Numbered from the stretch's first letter, positions 51,794 to 61,528 are shown. The stretch: 64,000 nucleotides of DNA from Shewanella electrica (GCF_022321485.1 NZ_JAKOGG010000007.1:104042-168041), one strand, 5' to 3'. The notes: generated from the letters alone by a model not told the origin. Translations and numbers: made by a program.

Positions 51794-52678
51794 TTAGAAT
51801 AGACTCGCTTGCGCGACGGGATGCAGTGGCACAAGGTCATCCAACTGCCACGGCTGCTGGGTGGCAATATGTTGCTGTAACTGCTGATAAAGCCGATGCG
51901 CCAGTTCAGGTGCATGGATATTATCCGGCGTATGCACAAACAGATGCGGCGTCTTACCTTCGCTCAACCATTGCGGCAACTTACTCAGCCACGGCGTAAA
52001 AAAGGCATCGTTATTTTCTGGCACTAAATCACCAATAAAACGCACTACTGGCATGTTGGCGGTGGCAATGGCATGAACTGGCACACGTGGCTTCTTACTT
52101 TGTGCGTCGCGCATGATCTCGGTGGTTGCTGGTTGGGCGAAGATCGGCCGACTGTCCATAATGATGCGGTCACAACTATGCTGCATCAGCAAACGGTTGA
52201 GCTGTTGTTCGGCAGCACCTTTGGCAAAAAAGGCTTGATGGCGTAGCTCGACACCGTAATGAAGGCCAGCGGGTAAACGTGCAATAAATGCGGCCAGTAT
52301 TGGCAATGATTCAGGGCCAAAGCTGGCGGGCAGTTGGATTTTCCAAACTGAAGTGTGCGCTTGCAACGGCTGCATACGGTTGAAAAACTCGCTTAGCTCG
52401 CCATCGCAATGTTGCAGTTGTTTATCGTGGGTAATGGTGCGTGGCAGTTTAAACGTAAACCGAAAAGACGCTGGCACATTGGCTGCCCACATCGCCACGG
52501 TGTTGGCATCGGGCAGGGCGTAAAAACTGGTGTTGCCTTCGACGGTATCAAACTTTTCGGCGTAACCAGCGAGACGAGCAGCGGGCGTTTGGCAACCTTG
52601 TAAAATCGACTTCTGCCACTGCGGCAACGACCACATTGCCATACCGACCCGCAATAATGGTTTATGAGCTAACGGCAT
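51794..52678 (-). CDS. DUF72 family protein
   Basis: 294 residues of the DUF72/YecE family, a TIM-barrel fold. Characteristic parts are the N-terminal RVGMAMWSLPQW, FDTVEGNTSFYALPD, FRFTFKLPRTITHDK and VRFIGD with the C-terminal FVHTPDN. The biochemical function of the family is unknown. Its start overlaps the end of the LysR gene by 17 bases, so they are coupled. Confidence 0.85.
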   Translation of the reverse strand: MPLAHKPLLRVGMAMWSLPQWQKSILQGCQTPAARLAGYAEKFDTVEGNTSFYALPDANTVAMWAANVPASFRFTFKLPRTITHDKQLQHCDGELSEFFNRMQPLQAHTSVWKIQLPASFGPESLPILAAFIARLPAGLHYGVELRHQAFFAKGAAEQQLNRLLMQHSCDRIIMDSRPIFAQPATTEIMRDAQSKKPRVPVHAIATANMPVVRFIGDLVPENNDAFFTPWLSKLPQWLSEGKTPHLFVHTPDNIHAPELAHRLYQQLQQHIATQQPWQLDDLVPLHPVAQASLF

Positions 52679-53555
52679 GGTACTCCCGCACTAATTCCAC
52701 CATCGCCTGCGCCGCAAATGACAGCGGCTGGCCTTTACGCCAATAGATGGATAACTCCCAAATCAGGTCATCTTGTTGCAGTGGCACATTCACCACCCCC
52801 GGCACTTGGTGACGATTGGCTAAAAAGCTCGGCATGATCATCACGCCAGTGCCCGCCGCTACCAAGGCCACGCCGAAATCAGGATGGCTGACTTTAGTGA
52901 CAATTTTGGGCATAAAACCGCGTTGCACACAGCCGTTGAGGACCAGATCGTGCAGCGCATACTCCTCGTTAAAAATGATCTGCGGATCGTCGCTCAGTTG
53001 CTGCAAGCTGAGTTCTTCGGCATCAGCAAACGGATGTTGTTGCGGTAGCACCACCATCATCGGGTCGCGGCGAATACAGAAACCATCAAACTCATCGGCC
53101 AGCGAGATGATACCGGTCGCCAGTTCGACTTCGCCTTTTTTCAGCTTTTGGGTCTGCTCAGTGCCGCCGCGTACCAGCAGTTGCATTTTGATATGCGGAT
53201 ATAAGCTACGGTAGCGGCTGATCACTGGCGTGAACAGTTCGGCGCTGCCTAACGGGGCCAGCCCTAAATGCAGCTCGCCAGTGAGTAAACTGCGCTGCGC
53301 CGCCAGCTCGGTTAGCATTTCATCACGGGTATTCAGTAGCGATTTACCATAGCGGTACACCACTTGACCAGAAGGCGTTGGCCGCAGTTGGCTGCCGCGT
53401 TTACCGCGCTCTAGCAGTACTAAATCGAGATCGGCTTCCAGTTGTGTGATGGCTTTTGACAGGGCTGGTTGGGTGATATGGATCGCCTCGGCGGCCTTGG
53501 CAAAACCGCCATGGTCAATAATTTCGATGAAATAGCGAATAACCTTAAGATCCAC
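52662..53555 (-). CDS. LysR-family regulator divergent from lrgA/lrgB
   Basis: 297 residues. A winged helix at the N-terminus (GGFAKAAEAIHITQPALSKA, residues 17-36) and a LysR substrate domain. It resembles the CidR/CynR-type subgroup. It is divergent from the CidA/LrgA-CidB/LrgB pair, the same arrangement as CidR with cidAB in Firmicutes, so it probably controls that pair. The intergenic region is 85-100 bases. Confidence 0.85.
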   Translation of the reverse strand: MDLKVIRYFIEIIDHGGFAKAAEAIHITQPALSKAITQLEADLDLVLLERGKRGSQLRPTPSGQVVYRYGKSLLNTRDEMLTELAAQRSLLTGELHLGLAPLGSAELFTPVISRYRSLYPHIKMQLLVRGGTEQTQKLKKGEVELATGIISLADEFDGFCIRRDPMMVVLPQQHPFADAEELSLQQLSDDPQIIFNEEYALHDLVLNGCVQRGFMPKIVTKVSHPDFGVALVAAGTGVMIMPSFLANRHQVPGVVNVPLQQDDLIWELSIYWRKGQPLSFAAQAMVELVREYHAVSS

Positions 53556-53655
53556 TAATATAACCCTTTGGAATACTTTGTATTAATAAGATTCATTTTT
53601 TTTATCTAAAATAGCACCCTAGAATGGCACTATCAATTTTATGAAGAGACGCATC

Positions 53656-54141
53656 ATGCAACTGGCCCATTCGGCGGCGCGATTTCAGCTACTACGGCAG
53701 CAAAGTAAACATGTGAGTTTGGCGTTGCTACAAATCGGCATTATCTGTTTGTTTGCTTGGGGCGCTCATGCAGTGGCTACCGCGCTGCATTCGCCGATCC
53801 CCGGTAGTGTACTCGGTTTAGCGGTGGTGCTATTGGCGCTGGCGCTCAAAATCATTCCCGAAAAAGCGATTCAGGTCGGGGCCGCGTGGTTTATCGGTGA
53901 CTTGTTGCTGTTTTTCATTCCGCCGATGATCTCAGTGATCAAATACGAAGATCTACTGCGGCAGTACGGTTTCAATATCCTGTTGACCATTGTGCTCGGG
54001 GTCATCTCTGTGCTGCTTGGCACCGGTTTTGTGGTGGATCGCGTGTTTCGTTTTGAGCGCAAACAGCATCTGAAGCGGCAGATGGCTAAGCATCTAAAAG
54101 CACAGCAACTGCAAAAAACTCACGACACAAAGGCAGAATAA
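53656..54141 (+). CDS. CidA/LrgA-family membrane protein
   Basis: About 161 residues with four membrane segments, of the holin-like CidA/LrgA family (IPGSVLGLAVVLLAL and FFIPPMISVIKY are typical). The C-terminus is a basic tail in the cytoplasm. The ATG at 53656 has AAGAG about seven bases before it and is preferred over one five codons upstream. In staphylococci the pair affects autolysis or pyruvate transport; in proteobacteria the role is not settled. Its stop overlaps the next ATG by one base. Confidence 0.85.
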   Translation: MQLAHSAARFQLLRQQSKHVSLALLQIGIICLFAWGAHAVATALHSPIPGSVLGLAVVLLALALKIIPEKAIQVGAAWFIGDLLLFFIPPMISVIKYEDLLRQYGFNILLTIVLGVISVLLGTGFVVDRVFRFERKQHLKRQMAKHLKAQQLQKTHDTKAE

Positions 54142-54833
54142 TGAGCCAGTCAACTCTGTTAGCGCTGATCAGCTTACTGATTACCGTTGGCAGTTATTAC
54201 ATCGCTAAGGCTTTGTATAAACGCCATAAAACTTGGTGGTTACTGCCCAGTATTCTCGCGCCTGTCGTGGTGGTGTTTATTGTGGTGTGGTTGTCGATTC
54301 CGCTGCCCACCTATTTTGAATATACCCACTGGTTAGTGACCTTGTTAGCGCCAGCTACTGTGGCGTTTGCCGTGCCGATTTACCGCGAGCGTCAGTTGAT
54401 TCGCCAATATCCGCTCACCATCAGTTGCGGCGTGATTGCCGGGGTGATGTTTGGCTTAACCTCAACTTGGTTACTGACCAAGGTGATCCCGTTGCCGGAA
54501 GAGTTGATCCACAGTGTATTGGTGCGTTCGGTATCAACACCGTTTGCCCTGGAAGCCACCAGCGCCTTTGGCGGCGTGCCTGAGTTGACCGCCTTGATGG
54601 TGATGCTCACTGGCATCATTGGCATGGTGATTGGCGAACCGTTGATGAAGCTATTTCGTATCCATACATCGCTTGGACGCGGTGTCGCATTAGGTGCTAG
54701 CGCCCATGGTTCTGGTACGGCGATTGCGACAGAGATTGGTCAGCAAGAAGGGGTGGTCGCCAGTCTCACCATGATTTTTGCTGGTATTGTGATGGTCATT
54801 TGTGCGCCATTTTTTGCTTGGGTGTTTTCGTAA
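54141..54833 (+). CDS. CidB/LrgB-family membrane protein
   Basis: 230 residues with about seven hydrophobic segments, of the LrgB/CidB/YohK family, with SVTTPFALE-like SVSTPFALEATSAFGG and the ASAHGSGTAIATEIG motif. It works with the LrgA-like partner encoded directly before it (TAATG overlap). Proposed functions are murein hydrolase export control or small-acid transport. Confidence 0.88.
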   Translation: MSQSTLLALISLLITVGSYYIAKALYKRHKTWWLLPSILAPVVVVFIVVWLSIPLPTYFEYTHWLVTLLAPATVAFAVPIYRERQLIRQYPLTISCGVIAGVMFGLTSTWLLTKVIPLPEELIHSVLVRSVSTPFALEATSAFGGVPELTALMVMLTGIIGMVIGEPLMKLFRIHTSLGRGVALGASAHGSGTAIATEIGQQEGVVASLTMIFAGIVMVICAPFFAWVFS

Positions 54834-54991
54834 ACCTCTCGATAAAAACGGGCATAGACTAGAAAGTGAAACGATTTTTAACCACAGCTTCCCCAGAGTT
54901 TAGTGGTTAGCCGCTCAAGTCATTGAGCACCTACTTACCTGAGTTCGCTCAGGACTTCATGTTGCGTTAAGCCGATGTTCCCTCATCGGCT
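54834..54991 (+). ncRNA. Possible small RNA or 3' UTR with terminator
   Basis: The 157 bases after lrgB hold two short hairpins (CTCAAGTCATTGAG and CCTGAGTTCGCTCAGG) and end in a terminator. A TAGACT hexamer near 54855 could be a -10 box. I recognise no known family. It could equally be an untranslated tail of lrgB. Confidence 0.25.
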
Positions 54992-54998
54992 TTTTTTT
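54970..54998 (+). terminator. Terminator downstream of lrgA/lrgB
   Basis: AGCCGATG/CATCGGCT 8-bp stem with a six-base loop followed by seven further T. It is unusually far (137 bases) from the lrgB stop. Confidence 0.9.
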
Positions 54999-55076
54999 GC
55001 CTGAAATTTGAAGATTTTTTACGGTGTTTGTCGCAGTTTTAATTGCCACGTTTACGTTATTCGCGCTGCTGGTGTA

Positions 55077-55616
55077 TCACTTATGCTCGGCCGTCGTCAG
55101 CAGCTTTAGCGCCTCTTCCACTACGTCATCTTGACCGTCGTTGGTAAATACACTGAATGCCAAAACCAAGCTATCTAACTTGAGCAGACCCTTTGTCATA
55201 TACATGAATTCATCAGGTTGTGGCGCTGGGTCTGTCACCGTGAAGTAATAACCGTGTCCATCGATTCCGGTAATTTCTGTTACCTGAATATCCGTTTCCG
55301 CTGCACTGTCCTCCATCTCTTTAGCACTGGCAGTAACTTGTTGCTGCAGGCCTGATTCATCGATGGTTTGGTCGTCACCTGTGGGCCACCATAGATTCAC
55401 GTAAACCTCAAATGGCTGACCATTTTTAGGAGCTAAAAAAACTGTCGGCGGTACAGCGCCTTTAGGTTGGTTGAATTGACTTGCCCAACCATCAGGAATA
55501 CTGAGCTGTACTGCCCCATGTTCAGGGACGGGAAATGTTGCTAAGTGAGGCGCTGCGACTACGGCGCTACTGACAAATAGTGATAAGGCGAAGAGTAACT
55601 GAATGCGTTTTAGCAT
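55077..55616 (-). CDS. Exported hypothetical protein
   Basis: 179 residues from the ATG at 55616, preceded by AAGGA nine bases away; the 28-residue upstream extension lacks support. A signal peptide ends near VVAA before PHL. The mature part (about 155 residues) shows alternating beta segments and no known domain. It is probably periplasmic; the function is unknown. It stands alone. Confidence 0.7.
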   Translation of the reverse strand: MLKRIQLLFALSLFVSSAVVAAPHLATFPVPEHGAVQLSIPDGWASQFNQPKGAVPPTVFLAPKNGQPFEVYVNLWWPTGDDQTIDESGLQQQVTASAKEMEDSAAETDIQVTEITGIDGHGYYFTVTDPAPQPDEFMYMTKGLLKLDSLVLAFSVFTNDGQDDVVEEALKLLTTAEHK

Positions 55617-55816
55617 GAACTTAATTCCTTGTTTTATCGGCGATGTTAGGTTCCATTGCTGGTCGCTTAGTAATCTATGCCGTTGCTTAGTACTGCGCAA
55701 TAAATGTTGCTAGTGATTCCACGGCTTTGTGCGTTATCGCAGCCTTGCTGCATTAGCCCATTCGCATTTAGCCAGATGACTGATTAGGTTATACTGCCCG
55801 CGCTAATTGTGGTCAT

Positions 55817-55836
55817 AACCCGCTTCGGCGGGTTTG
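55817..55836 (+). terminator. Terminator-like hairpin before the LRR kinase gene
   Basis: AACCCGC/GCGGGTT stem closed by a stable TTCG tetraloop and followed by TGTTGTTG, a poor T-run. It lies 25 bases before the LRR kinase start, so it could also be a leader structure. Confidence 0.45.
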
Positions 55837-55860
55837 TTGTTGATTGGGTAATCAAAATAA

Positions 55861-57195
55861 ATGCACACACTGGAACAACTGCGCGCAGGCGAACTACAAG
55901 GGATCCGTCAGCTATCACTGTCTTGTGGATTAACTGAGTTTCCGCGCGAGATTTTCTCACTGGCTGACTCGTTAGAAATCCTCGATCTCAGCGGCAATCA
56001 ACTGTCATCACTACCGGACGATTTGCCAAAGCTCAGCAAGCTCAAAGTGATCTTTTGCTCGCAAAATTACTTCACCGAGTTACCGCAAGTGCTGGGGCGT
56101 TGTGAGTCACTAAGCATGGTCGGCTTTAAGTCGAATCAAATTGTCGATGTGCCACCGGCAGCGTTACCAGCCAAATTACGTTGGCTGATTTTGACCGATA
56201 ACCGTGTGCAACAACTGCCAGACAACATTGGTGCCTGCGTTGAATTGCAAAAGCTGATGCTGGCGGGCAATCAATTGACCAGCTTGCCAGACACCTTGAG
56301 CAACTGTCACAAGTTGGAGCTAATTCGCCTCGCTGCTAATCGGCTCGAACATCTGCCGCAATGGCTATTCACTCTGCCACGGTTAACTTGGTTGGCGTAC
56401 GCCGGTAATCCGCTCAGTGCCCAGTTAGAAGCGCAAGCGTTGAACGTCGCGCTGCCTGAAATTCACTGGCAACAACTGGCGGTAAACGAGTTGCTAGGCG
56501 AGGGTGCTTCTGGGCTGATTTATCGCGCAGACTTAATGAGTGCTGCAACTAGCACGCCAGTGGCGGTGAAATTGTTTAAAGGCGCGATGACCAGTGATGG
56601 CCTGCCGCTATGCGAAATGGCCTCGACCATTAAAGCAGGGCAACATGTGGCGCTCACGCAAACTCTTGGCCGTGTGGCAGCGCATCCACAAGGTACTGAT
56701 GGCTTGGTAATGCAGTTGATCCCCAGCGATTTTGCTAACTTGGCTGGCCCGCCAAGCTTGTCCTCTTGCACCCGCGATGTGTATGCGCCAGAGCAACGGT
56801 TTACGCCAGCGGTGATGTTCAATATCGCCACTGCGATTGCTAGCGCGGCCCAGCATCTGCACCAGCAGGGCATGATGCATGGTGATTTGTACGCGCACAA
56901 TATTCTCACCACGGAGATTGGCGATGCATTGCTGAGTGATTACGGCGCCGCCTCATTTTACGATGTGGCGGATGCCGCGTTGGCTGCACGTTTGTCGCGT
57001 TTAGAAGTGCGCGCGTTCGGCTGTTTGCTGGAAGAGTTGTTGGCGCGTTGTGATGGTTTGGCGGATTCGACGCAGCAAGGACTGGGAGCGTTGCTCGCTG
57101 ATTGTTTGCAAGCACAACTGCTGTCGCGCCCCAGCTTTGAAGACATTTGTCAGCGCCTTAACCAACTGCAAGCGCAGCAAGTCATGGCCGCCTGA
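55861..57195 (+). CDS. Leucine-rich-repeat protein with C-terminal protein kinase
   Basis: 444 residues. Residues about 15-205 form leucine-rich repeats (LEILDLSGNQLSSLPDDLPKL pattern; eight repeats of about 23 residues). The rest is a eukaryotic-type kinase: glycine loop LGEGASGLIY (about 215), Lys in VAVKLF, catalytic loop HGDLYAHNIL (about 340; usual HRDxKxxN, here HGDLYAHN) and the metal Asp in LLSDYGAAS. The essential Lys, the catalytic Asp and the metal Asp are all present, so activity is plausible despite Gly for Arg in the loop. No membrane segment is seen. This arrangement is rare in bacteria; the partner or substrate is unknown. Confidence 0.85.
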   Translation: MHTLEQLRAGELQGIRQLSLSCGLTEFPREIFSLADSLEILDLSGNQLSSLPDDLPKLSKLKVIFCSQNYFTELPQVLGRCESLSMVGFKSNQIVDVPPAALPAKLRWLILTDNRVQQLPDNIGACVELQKLMLAGNQLTSLPDTLSNCHKLELIRLAANRLEHLPQWLFTLPRLTWLAYAGNPLSAQLEAQALNVALPEIHWQQLAVNELLGEGASGLIYRADLMSAATSTPVAVKLFKGAMTSDGLPLCEMASTIKAGQHVALTQTLGRVAAHPQGTDGLVMQLIPSDFANLAGPPSLSSCTRDVYAPEQRFTPAVMFNIATAIASAAQHLHQQGMMHGDLYAHNILTTEIGDALLSDYGAASFYDVADAALAARLSRLEVRAFGCLLEELLARCDGLADSTQQGLGALLADCLQAQLLSRPSFEDICQRLNQLQAQQVMAA

Positions 57196-57225
57196 TGGCC
57201 GTTGGCTTGCCGCGTGGTGGTTTAG

Positions 57226-58410
57226 TTAAACAAATTGGCCTGCGGCAAAGCCACTGCTCCAGCAATACTGGAAATTGTAACCGCCGAGCCAACCGGTAAC
57301 ATCGGTGACTTCGCCGATGAAATATAATCCCGGCGCTTTTTTCGCCTCAAAGGTTTTTGAACTCAGTTCGTCAGTATCTACGCCGCCTAAAGTGACTTCG
57401 GCAGTACGGTAGCCCTCGGTGCCATTGGGCTTGATTTGCCATGCGTGTAACGTTGCATGTAACTCATCAATTTGGCGATGAGTCAGTTGGTTGACGTTGG
57501 CATCGGGCAGCAAGTTGCTGTCATACAGTATCTCGACAAAGCGCTTAGGCAATACGCTGGCGAGGCAGTTTTTCAGCGACTTTTGCCCCTGAGTTTCGCG
57601 CCACTGTTGTATCTGTGTTTTTAACTCCATATCCGGCAGTAAGTTAATACTGACCGATTGGCCTGCCCGCCAAAACGAGCTGATCTGTAACACCGCAGGG
57701 CCTGATATGCCGCGATGGGTAAACAGCAGATTCTCTTTAAAACTGGTGCCATTGTCACTGGTGATGCTGCACGGAATACTGATGCCCGCTAACGCGGCAA
57801 AACGCTCTTTATCATGCTGATGCAGGGTAAAAGGCACCAGTGCGGCGGTGGTCGGAAACACCTTGAGGCCAAACTGGGCGGCAATTTGGTAACCTATCGG
57901 CGTTGCGCCTAATTTCGGCATAGTCAGACCGCCAGAGGCGACCACGAGAGACTGGCATTGATAACTTTCTTGAGTGGTTTGCACTAGATAGCCGCCTTCA
58001 TTAGCTGCCACCGACAAGACTTCACTGCGCAGCGCAATATTCACTCCAGCCCAATCGCATTCGGTCAGCAGCATATCGACGATATCTTGCGCGGAATTAT
58101 CACAAAACAGCTGCCCCAAGGTTTTGTGGTGGTATTGCAGGCCGTGGCGCTCGACCAACTCAATAAAGTCGTGTTGGCTGTAGCGGCTGAGACATGATTT
58201 AACAAAGTGGGGATTGTTGCACAGGTAATTGGCTGGGCTAGCATTCACGTTGGTGAAGTTACAGCGGCCGCCACCGCTGATCAAAATTTTGCGCCCAGGC
58301 TTTTTACCCATATCTAGTACGGTGACTTGGCGACCACGGTAGCCCGCCTGCGCGGCACACATTAACCCGGCAGCCCCCGCACCTATCACGATGACATCGA
58401 CATGCGTCAT
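57226..58410 (-). CDS. HI0933/BaiN-family flavoprotein
   Basis: 394 residues from the ATG at 58410 (GGGGA seven bases before; longer frames overlap a repeat). The FAD-binding motif GAGAAGLMCA, GKKPGRKILISGGGRCNFTN and the C-terminal FIGEVTDVTGWLGGYNFQ are diagnostic of the family (YhiN/HI0933/BaiN). It is an NAD(P)/FAD-dependent oxidoreductase; the physiological substrate in this group is unknown. Confidence 0.92.
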   Translation of the reverse strand: MTHVDVIVIGAGAAGLMCAAQAGYRGRQVTVLDMGKKPGRKILISGGGRCNFTNVNASPANYLCNNPHFVKSCLSRYSQHDFIELVERHGLQYHHKTLGQLFCDNSAQDIVDMLLTECDWAGVNIALRSEVLSVAANEGGYLVQTTQESYQCQSLVVASGGLTMPKLGATPIGYQIAAQFGLKVFPTTAALVPFTLHQHDKERFAALAGISIPCSITSDNGTSFKENLLFTHRGISGPAVLQISSFWRAGQSVSINLLPDMELKTQIQQWRETQGQKSLKNCLASVLPKRFVEILYDSNLLPDANVNQLTHRQIDELHATLHAWQIKPNGTEGYRTAEVTLGGVDTDELSSKTFEAKKAPGLYFIGEVTDVTGWLGGYNFQYCWSSGFAAGQFV

Positions 58411-58749
58411 TATTTGTTCCCCAATAAAATTTGGCGGCATTGTAGCAAACCTAGCAGGCTTCGCCATGCCAAGCTGCACTTGGTGAGTGTGTGCGTTATG
58501 GTGCTGACACGACGAGACGGAATGGCCGCGAATAATATCCATGTTTAACGGTCTGCTCGCCGTCCATGGTTGCTTTGACTGCCGCTATGCCTGTTGTTTT
58601 ATGGCGACATTTTATTTCTCGCAAATTCAGCTGGTTAGTTATTGTTGCGTCGGTGGTCATGCCAGTTTTTTCATCAGGTAAACCTTACTTACACCGTAAC
58701 GGCTTTGTGTTAATATTCGCCACTTTCATGTTGGCTTATATAGGGACAA
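58411..58749. other. Divergent gap, flavoprotein / MORN protein
   Basis: 339 bases. It holds a degenerate triple-hairpin repeat copy at 58456-58519. A 97-codon plus-strand frame (58566-58859) begins with ATG but runs into the MORN gene in another frame and has no clear ribosome site, so it is not called. Confidence 0.5.
58456..58519. repeat. Triple-hairpin repeat, degenerate copy
   Basis: GGCTTCGCC (58457-58465) and CCAAG-CTGCA-CTTGG (58469-58483) match the first two hairpins of the copy at 61529-61606. The third hairpin is weak, but ACACGACGAGAC resembles ACACTACGAGAC at the end of that copy. Confidence 0.5.
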
Positions 58750-61056
58750 ATGCCAGTGAATTGTTTATTGCGCGTGATTTTATTGTGGTTGGGCTCGCAG
58801 TTAGCTTGGCCGGTATTGGCGAATCAAACCTTGGCGGATCGTATGTTGGACGTGCGTAAAGTCGAAGGGGTTGATGTTTACTATAACCTCAGTAATGGCA
58901 TGCCGTTACAGGGCGAATACCGCTTGGTACGCGATACCCAAGGTTACACCTTAGCAAGTTTTGATCAGGGCTTGGTCAGCGGTAACTGGCAGGTATTCGA
59001 CCAGCGCAATCAACCGGTGTTAAGCGGCCAATATCAAGCCGGTAAACAGCACGGTGAATGGCAGTATTTTAGCGTTGATGGTGCGGTAGAGCAGACCGAG
59101 TATTATGACGCTGGCGTGCCTACTGGCGAGTGGCGGCGTTTTAATACTGAACGTCAGATCATCGAAACCACAAAGTATGAAAATGGCGAAAAAGTCGAAG
59201 TTAATCGCTTTTACAGCAATGGCAAACCGCAAAGTGTAGAAACCTATCAAGCAAACTTACGTCATGGTGTTTGGCAAACATTTCACGCCAATGGTGAGGT
59301 GGCTGAACTGTGGCACTATGCCAACAACCAACTCAATGGCTTATACCAAAGTAAGAATGAACAAGGTGAAGTCATCCTCGAAGGCCAATACAACGCCAAC
59401 GGCCAACAGCAAGGCGAATGGGTACAGTATTACGGCGCCAACAGCCGCGCAGCGACTGTGTTATACAACGATGGCAAGCGCCATGGCCTAAGTGAACAAT
59501 TCAGCCCCGATGGCTCGTTGACGGTGAGCTGTAATTATCAGCAGGGGGTTAAGCACGGCGAGTGCAAAGAATTTAACAACAACCAACTGGTGAGCGTTAC
59601 ACATTACCTGCAAGGCAAATTAGACGGTGAGTTGCTGCGCTACAATGTCGAAGGCCAGTTACTGCAACAGCAAAATTACCACAACGACATGCTCTCTGGT
59701 GAGCAACTGCAATACCACCCTAACGGCAAATTAGCAAAGCGCGCTAATTACCACACCAGCGAAGTTGGGGCGAATGGTCAATACCCACTGCATGGCGCTT
59801 TTGGCTATTACGATGACAAAGGCTTACCGATTGAAACCGCCAATTTTGCCATGGGCGAACGTGACGGCACCCACAAGCGCTACTCTGGTGAAACCTTACT
59901 AGAAGAGACCGAATACAAGCAGGGTAAACGCCACGGTCTATCAAAAACATTTTACAGCTCTGGCGAGCCACGCGAGCAAAATACTTATGTTGAGGGCAAG
60001 CTCAATGGCCCATTCAAGAGCTGGCACATCAACGGCGCCCTGCGTGAAGAAGGGCAACGCAAAGATGGTCAATTGATCGGGCGCTATCAACTGTTTTATG
60101 ACACAGGCAAACCACAAAAGCTGGAAAATTACGCCAGCGAAAAAGCCGCCTCTGACTATAAGTTTGACCTCAATGGTAAGTATCAGCAGTGGACCGCCAA
60201 TGGTGATCTATCGCAAGAAGGCAACTACGTTGACAACAAACGCCATGGCAACTGGATCACTTATCAGCAAGGTGAAAAAAGCCGTGAACAGGAGTTTATT
60301 GCCGGTAAAGCCGAAGGTCGGTTTATTGATTACTATCAGGGGCGTCGTCGCACCAGCGGCTATTTTCTGAATAACCAAAAAACCGGCGAATGGATTGAAT
60401 ACTATTATCAGGCAGACGATCCGACTTACGGCTTTATTCCAGAAGGCACCGTCAGGTACAAATCCAATTGGCTGGAAAACAAACAGCACGGCAAAACCGA
60501 GTTCTACACCGCCAAAAATATTCTCTACAAAGTTGAAACTTGGGAGAAAGGGCAAAAGACCGGTGACTATAAAGAGTTTTATGTCAGCAACGGCGAACCC
60601 AAAATCGCGGGTAAAATGCAAAAAGGGCAATGGTTTGGTTTATGGCAAGCCTGGTATGAAGACGGCACGTTAGCGCAGGCGGTGAACTACGATGACAGCC
60701 GCAAACATGGCCTCGCGCAGGAATATTATGAAAATGGTCAGATGAAGAGCGAGATCGAATACGAGTACGACAAACCCCATGGCCGCTATAAACTGTTCCA
60801 TTCCAACGGTCGCCCGCAGCAAAATGAAAAGTATGTCAAAGGCTTAAAAGAAGGCCCAGCGGAGTATTTTCATAACAACGGCAAACCGTCGGAGCAAGGC
60901 AGCTATTTGCATGATCGCAAAGAAGGCGAATGGTTTGAGTATTGGACCAATGGTCAGGTGAGAACGCAAGGCAGTTACATCAGCGGCCGCCCGTCTGGTG
61001 ACTGGCAGTATTTTGATCAGCACGGCAAATTGATTAAAACCGAATATAAGGGCTAG
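58750..61056 (+). CDS. Exported MORN-repeat protein
   Basis: 768 residues. A signal peptide (LLWLGSQLAWPVLA) is followed by about 30 MORN_2-type repeats of about 23 residues with the pattern G.W..Y..NG.l.....Y..G...G, as in the YwqK family. AGGGA lies three bases before the ATG. Such repeats form a long beta-sheet and are often on exported or immunity-type proteins; no toxin gene is adjacent. The function is unknown. The repeats are intact throughout. Confidence 0.82.
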   Translation: MPVNCLLRVILLWLGSQLAWPVLANQTLADRMLDVRKVEGVDVYYNLSNGMPLQGEYRLVRDTQGYTLASFDQGLVSGNWQVFDQRNQPVLSGQYQAGKQHGEWQYFSVDGAVEQTEYYDAGVPTGEWRRFNTERQIIETTKYENGEKVEVNRFYSNGKPQSVETYQANLRHGVWQTFHANGEVAELWHYANNQLNGLYQSKNEQGEVILEGQYNANGQQQGEWVQYYGANSRAATVLYNDGKRHGLSEQFSPDGSLTVSCNYQQGVKHGECKEFNNNQLVSVTHYLQGKLDGELLRYNVEGQLLQQQNYHNDMLSGEQLQYHPNGKLAKRANYHTSEVGANGQYPLHGAFGYYDDKGLPIETANFAMGERDGTHKRYSGETLLEETEYKQGKRHGLSKTFYSSGEPREQNTYVEGKLNGPFKSWHINGALREEGQRKDGQLIGRYQLFYDTGKPQKLENYASEKAASDYKFDLNGKYQQWTANGDLSQEGNYVDNKRHGNWITYQQGEKSREQEFIAGKAEGRFIDYYQGRRRTSGYFLNNQKTGEWIEYYYQADDPTYGFIPEGTVRYKSNWLENKQHGKTEFYTAKNILYKVETWEKGQKTGDYKEFYVSNGEPKIAGKMQKGQWFGLWQAWYEDGTLAQAVNYDDSRKHGLAQEYYENGQMKSEIEYEYDKPHGRYKLFHSNGRPQQNEKYVKGLKEGPAEYFHNNGKPSEQGSYLHDRKEGEWFEYWTNGQVRTQGSYISGRPSGDWQYFDQHGKLIKTEYKG

Positions 61057-61140
61057 TCAATGAGTGGCACAGCGTTATTCAGTTAACGCTGTGCTTGGTG
61101 AGATTTATCACTGCGTGATTGCAACCTGCGGTTGGCTTCT

Positions 61141-61213
61141 ATGGCTTGCAGCCATTGCAAACTACGTTTGCGAAAGTCGTGGAACTACTCGTTCCACACC
61201 AGAGGACAAGGTG
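61141..61213. repeat. Triple-hairpin repeat, copy 1
   Basis: Three consecutive hairpins: ATGGCT-TGC-AGCCAT (61141-61155), GCAAAC-TAC-GTTTGC (61157-61171) and GTGGAAC-TACTC-GTTCCAC (61179-61197), with AAAGTCGTG before the third. The stems are perfect. Confidence 0.7.
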
Positions 61214-61418
61214 ATGCTTGCCAGCACTGATGTGCTAAATCGCCTGCAGCGGGCTTATGCACTGGCGATCCAGATCCAGTGGCACGCGGTAAACTCATCC
61301 CTGAGCGCTCTACGCCAGCATCCATGCTGGCGAAGGCCACTGGTCCGCCAGTGCTGGGAATTCACGGAGTTATCCTGTGAATCACAATGTGTTTTCTGGT
61401 TTTGTTGAAAAGCGAAAA

Positions 61419-61471
61419 CCTCGATTGCTCAATGTCTGCCCAACGTACCTACGCTGCGCCGAAGGGGAATT
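61419..61471. repeat. 53-base repeat, copy 1
   Basis: Matches 61734-61786 over its length with two substitutions and one indel. Begins CCTCGATTGCTC and contains GCTGCGCCGAAGGGG. Confidence 0.7.
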
Positions 61472-61528
61472 GGTGTTGCCTGTTCCAGTTACGTTTGAAC
61501 GTTGCACAGTTCGTGCTTGTTAGGCTTT

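Noticed and set aside
58566-58859. 97-codon plus-strand frame
   Set aside because: It runs into the MORN gene in another frame and lacks a clear ribosome site; the signal-peptide-bearing frame is the real gene.
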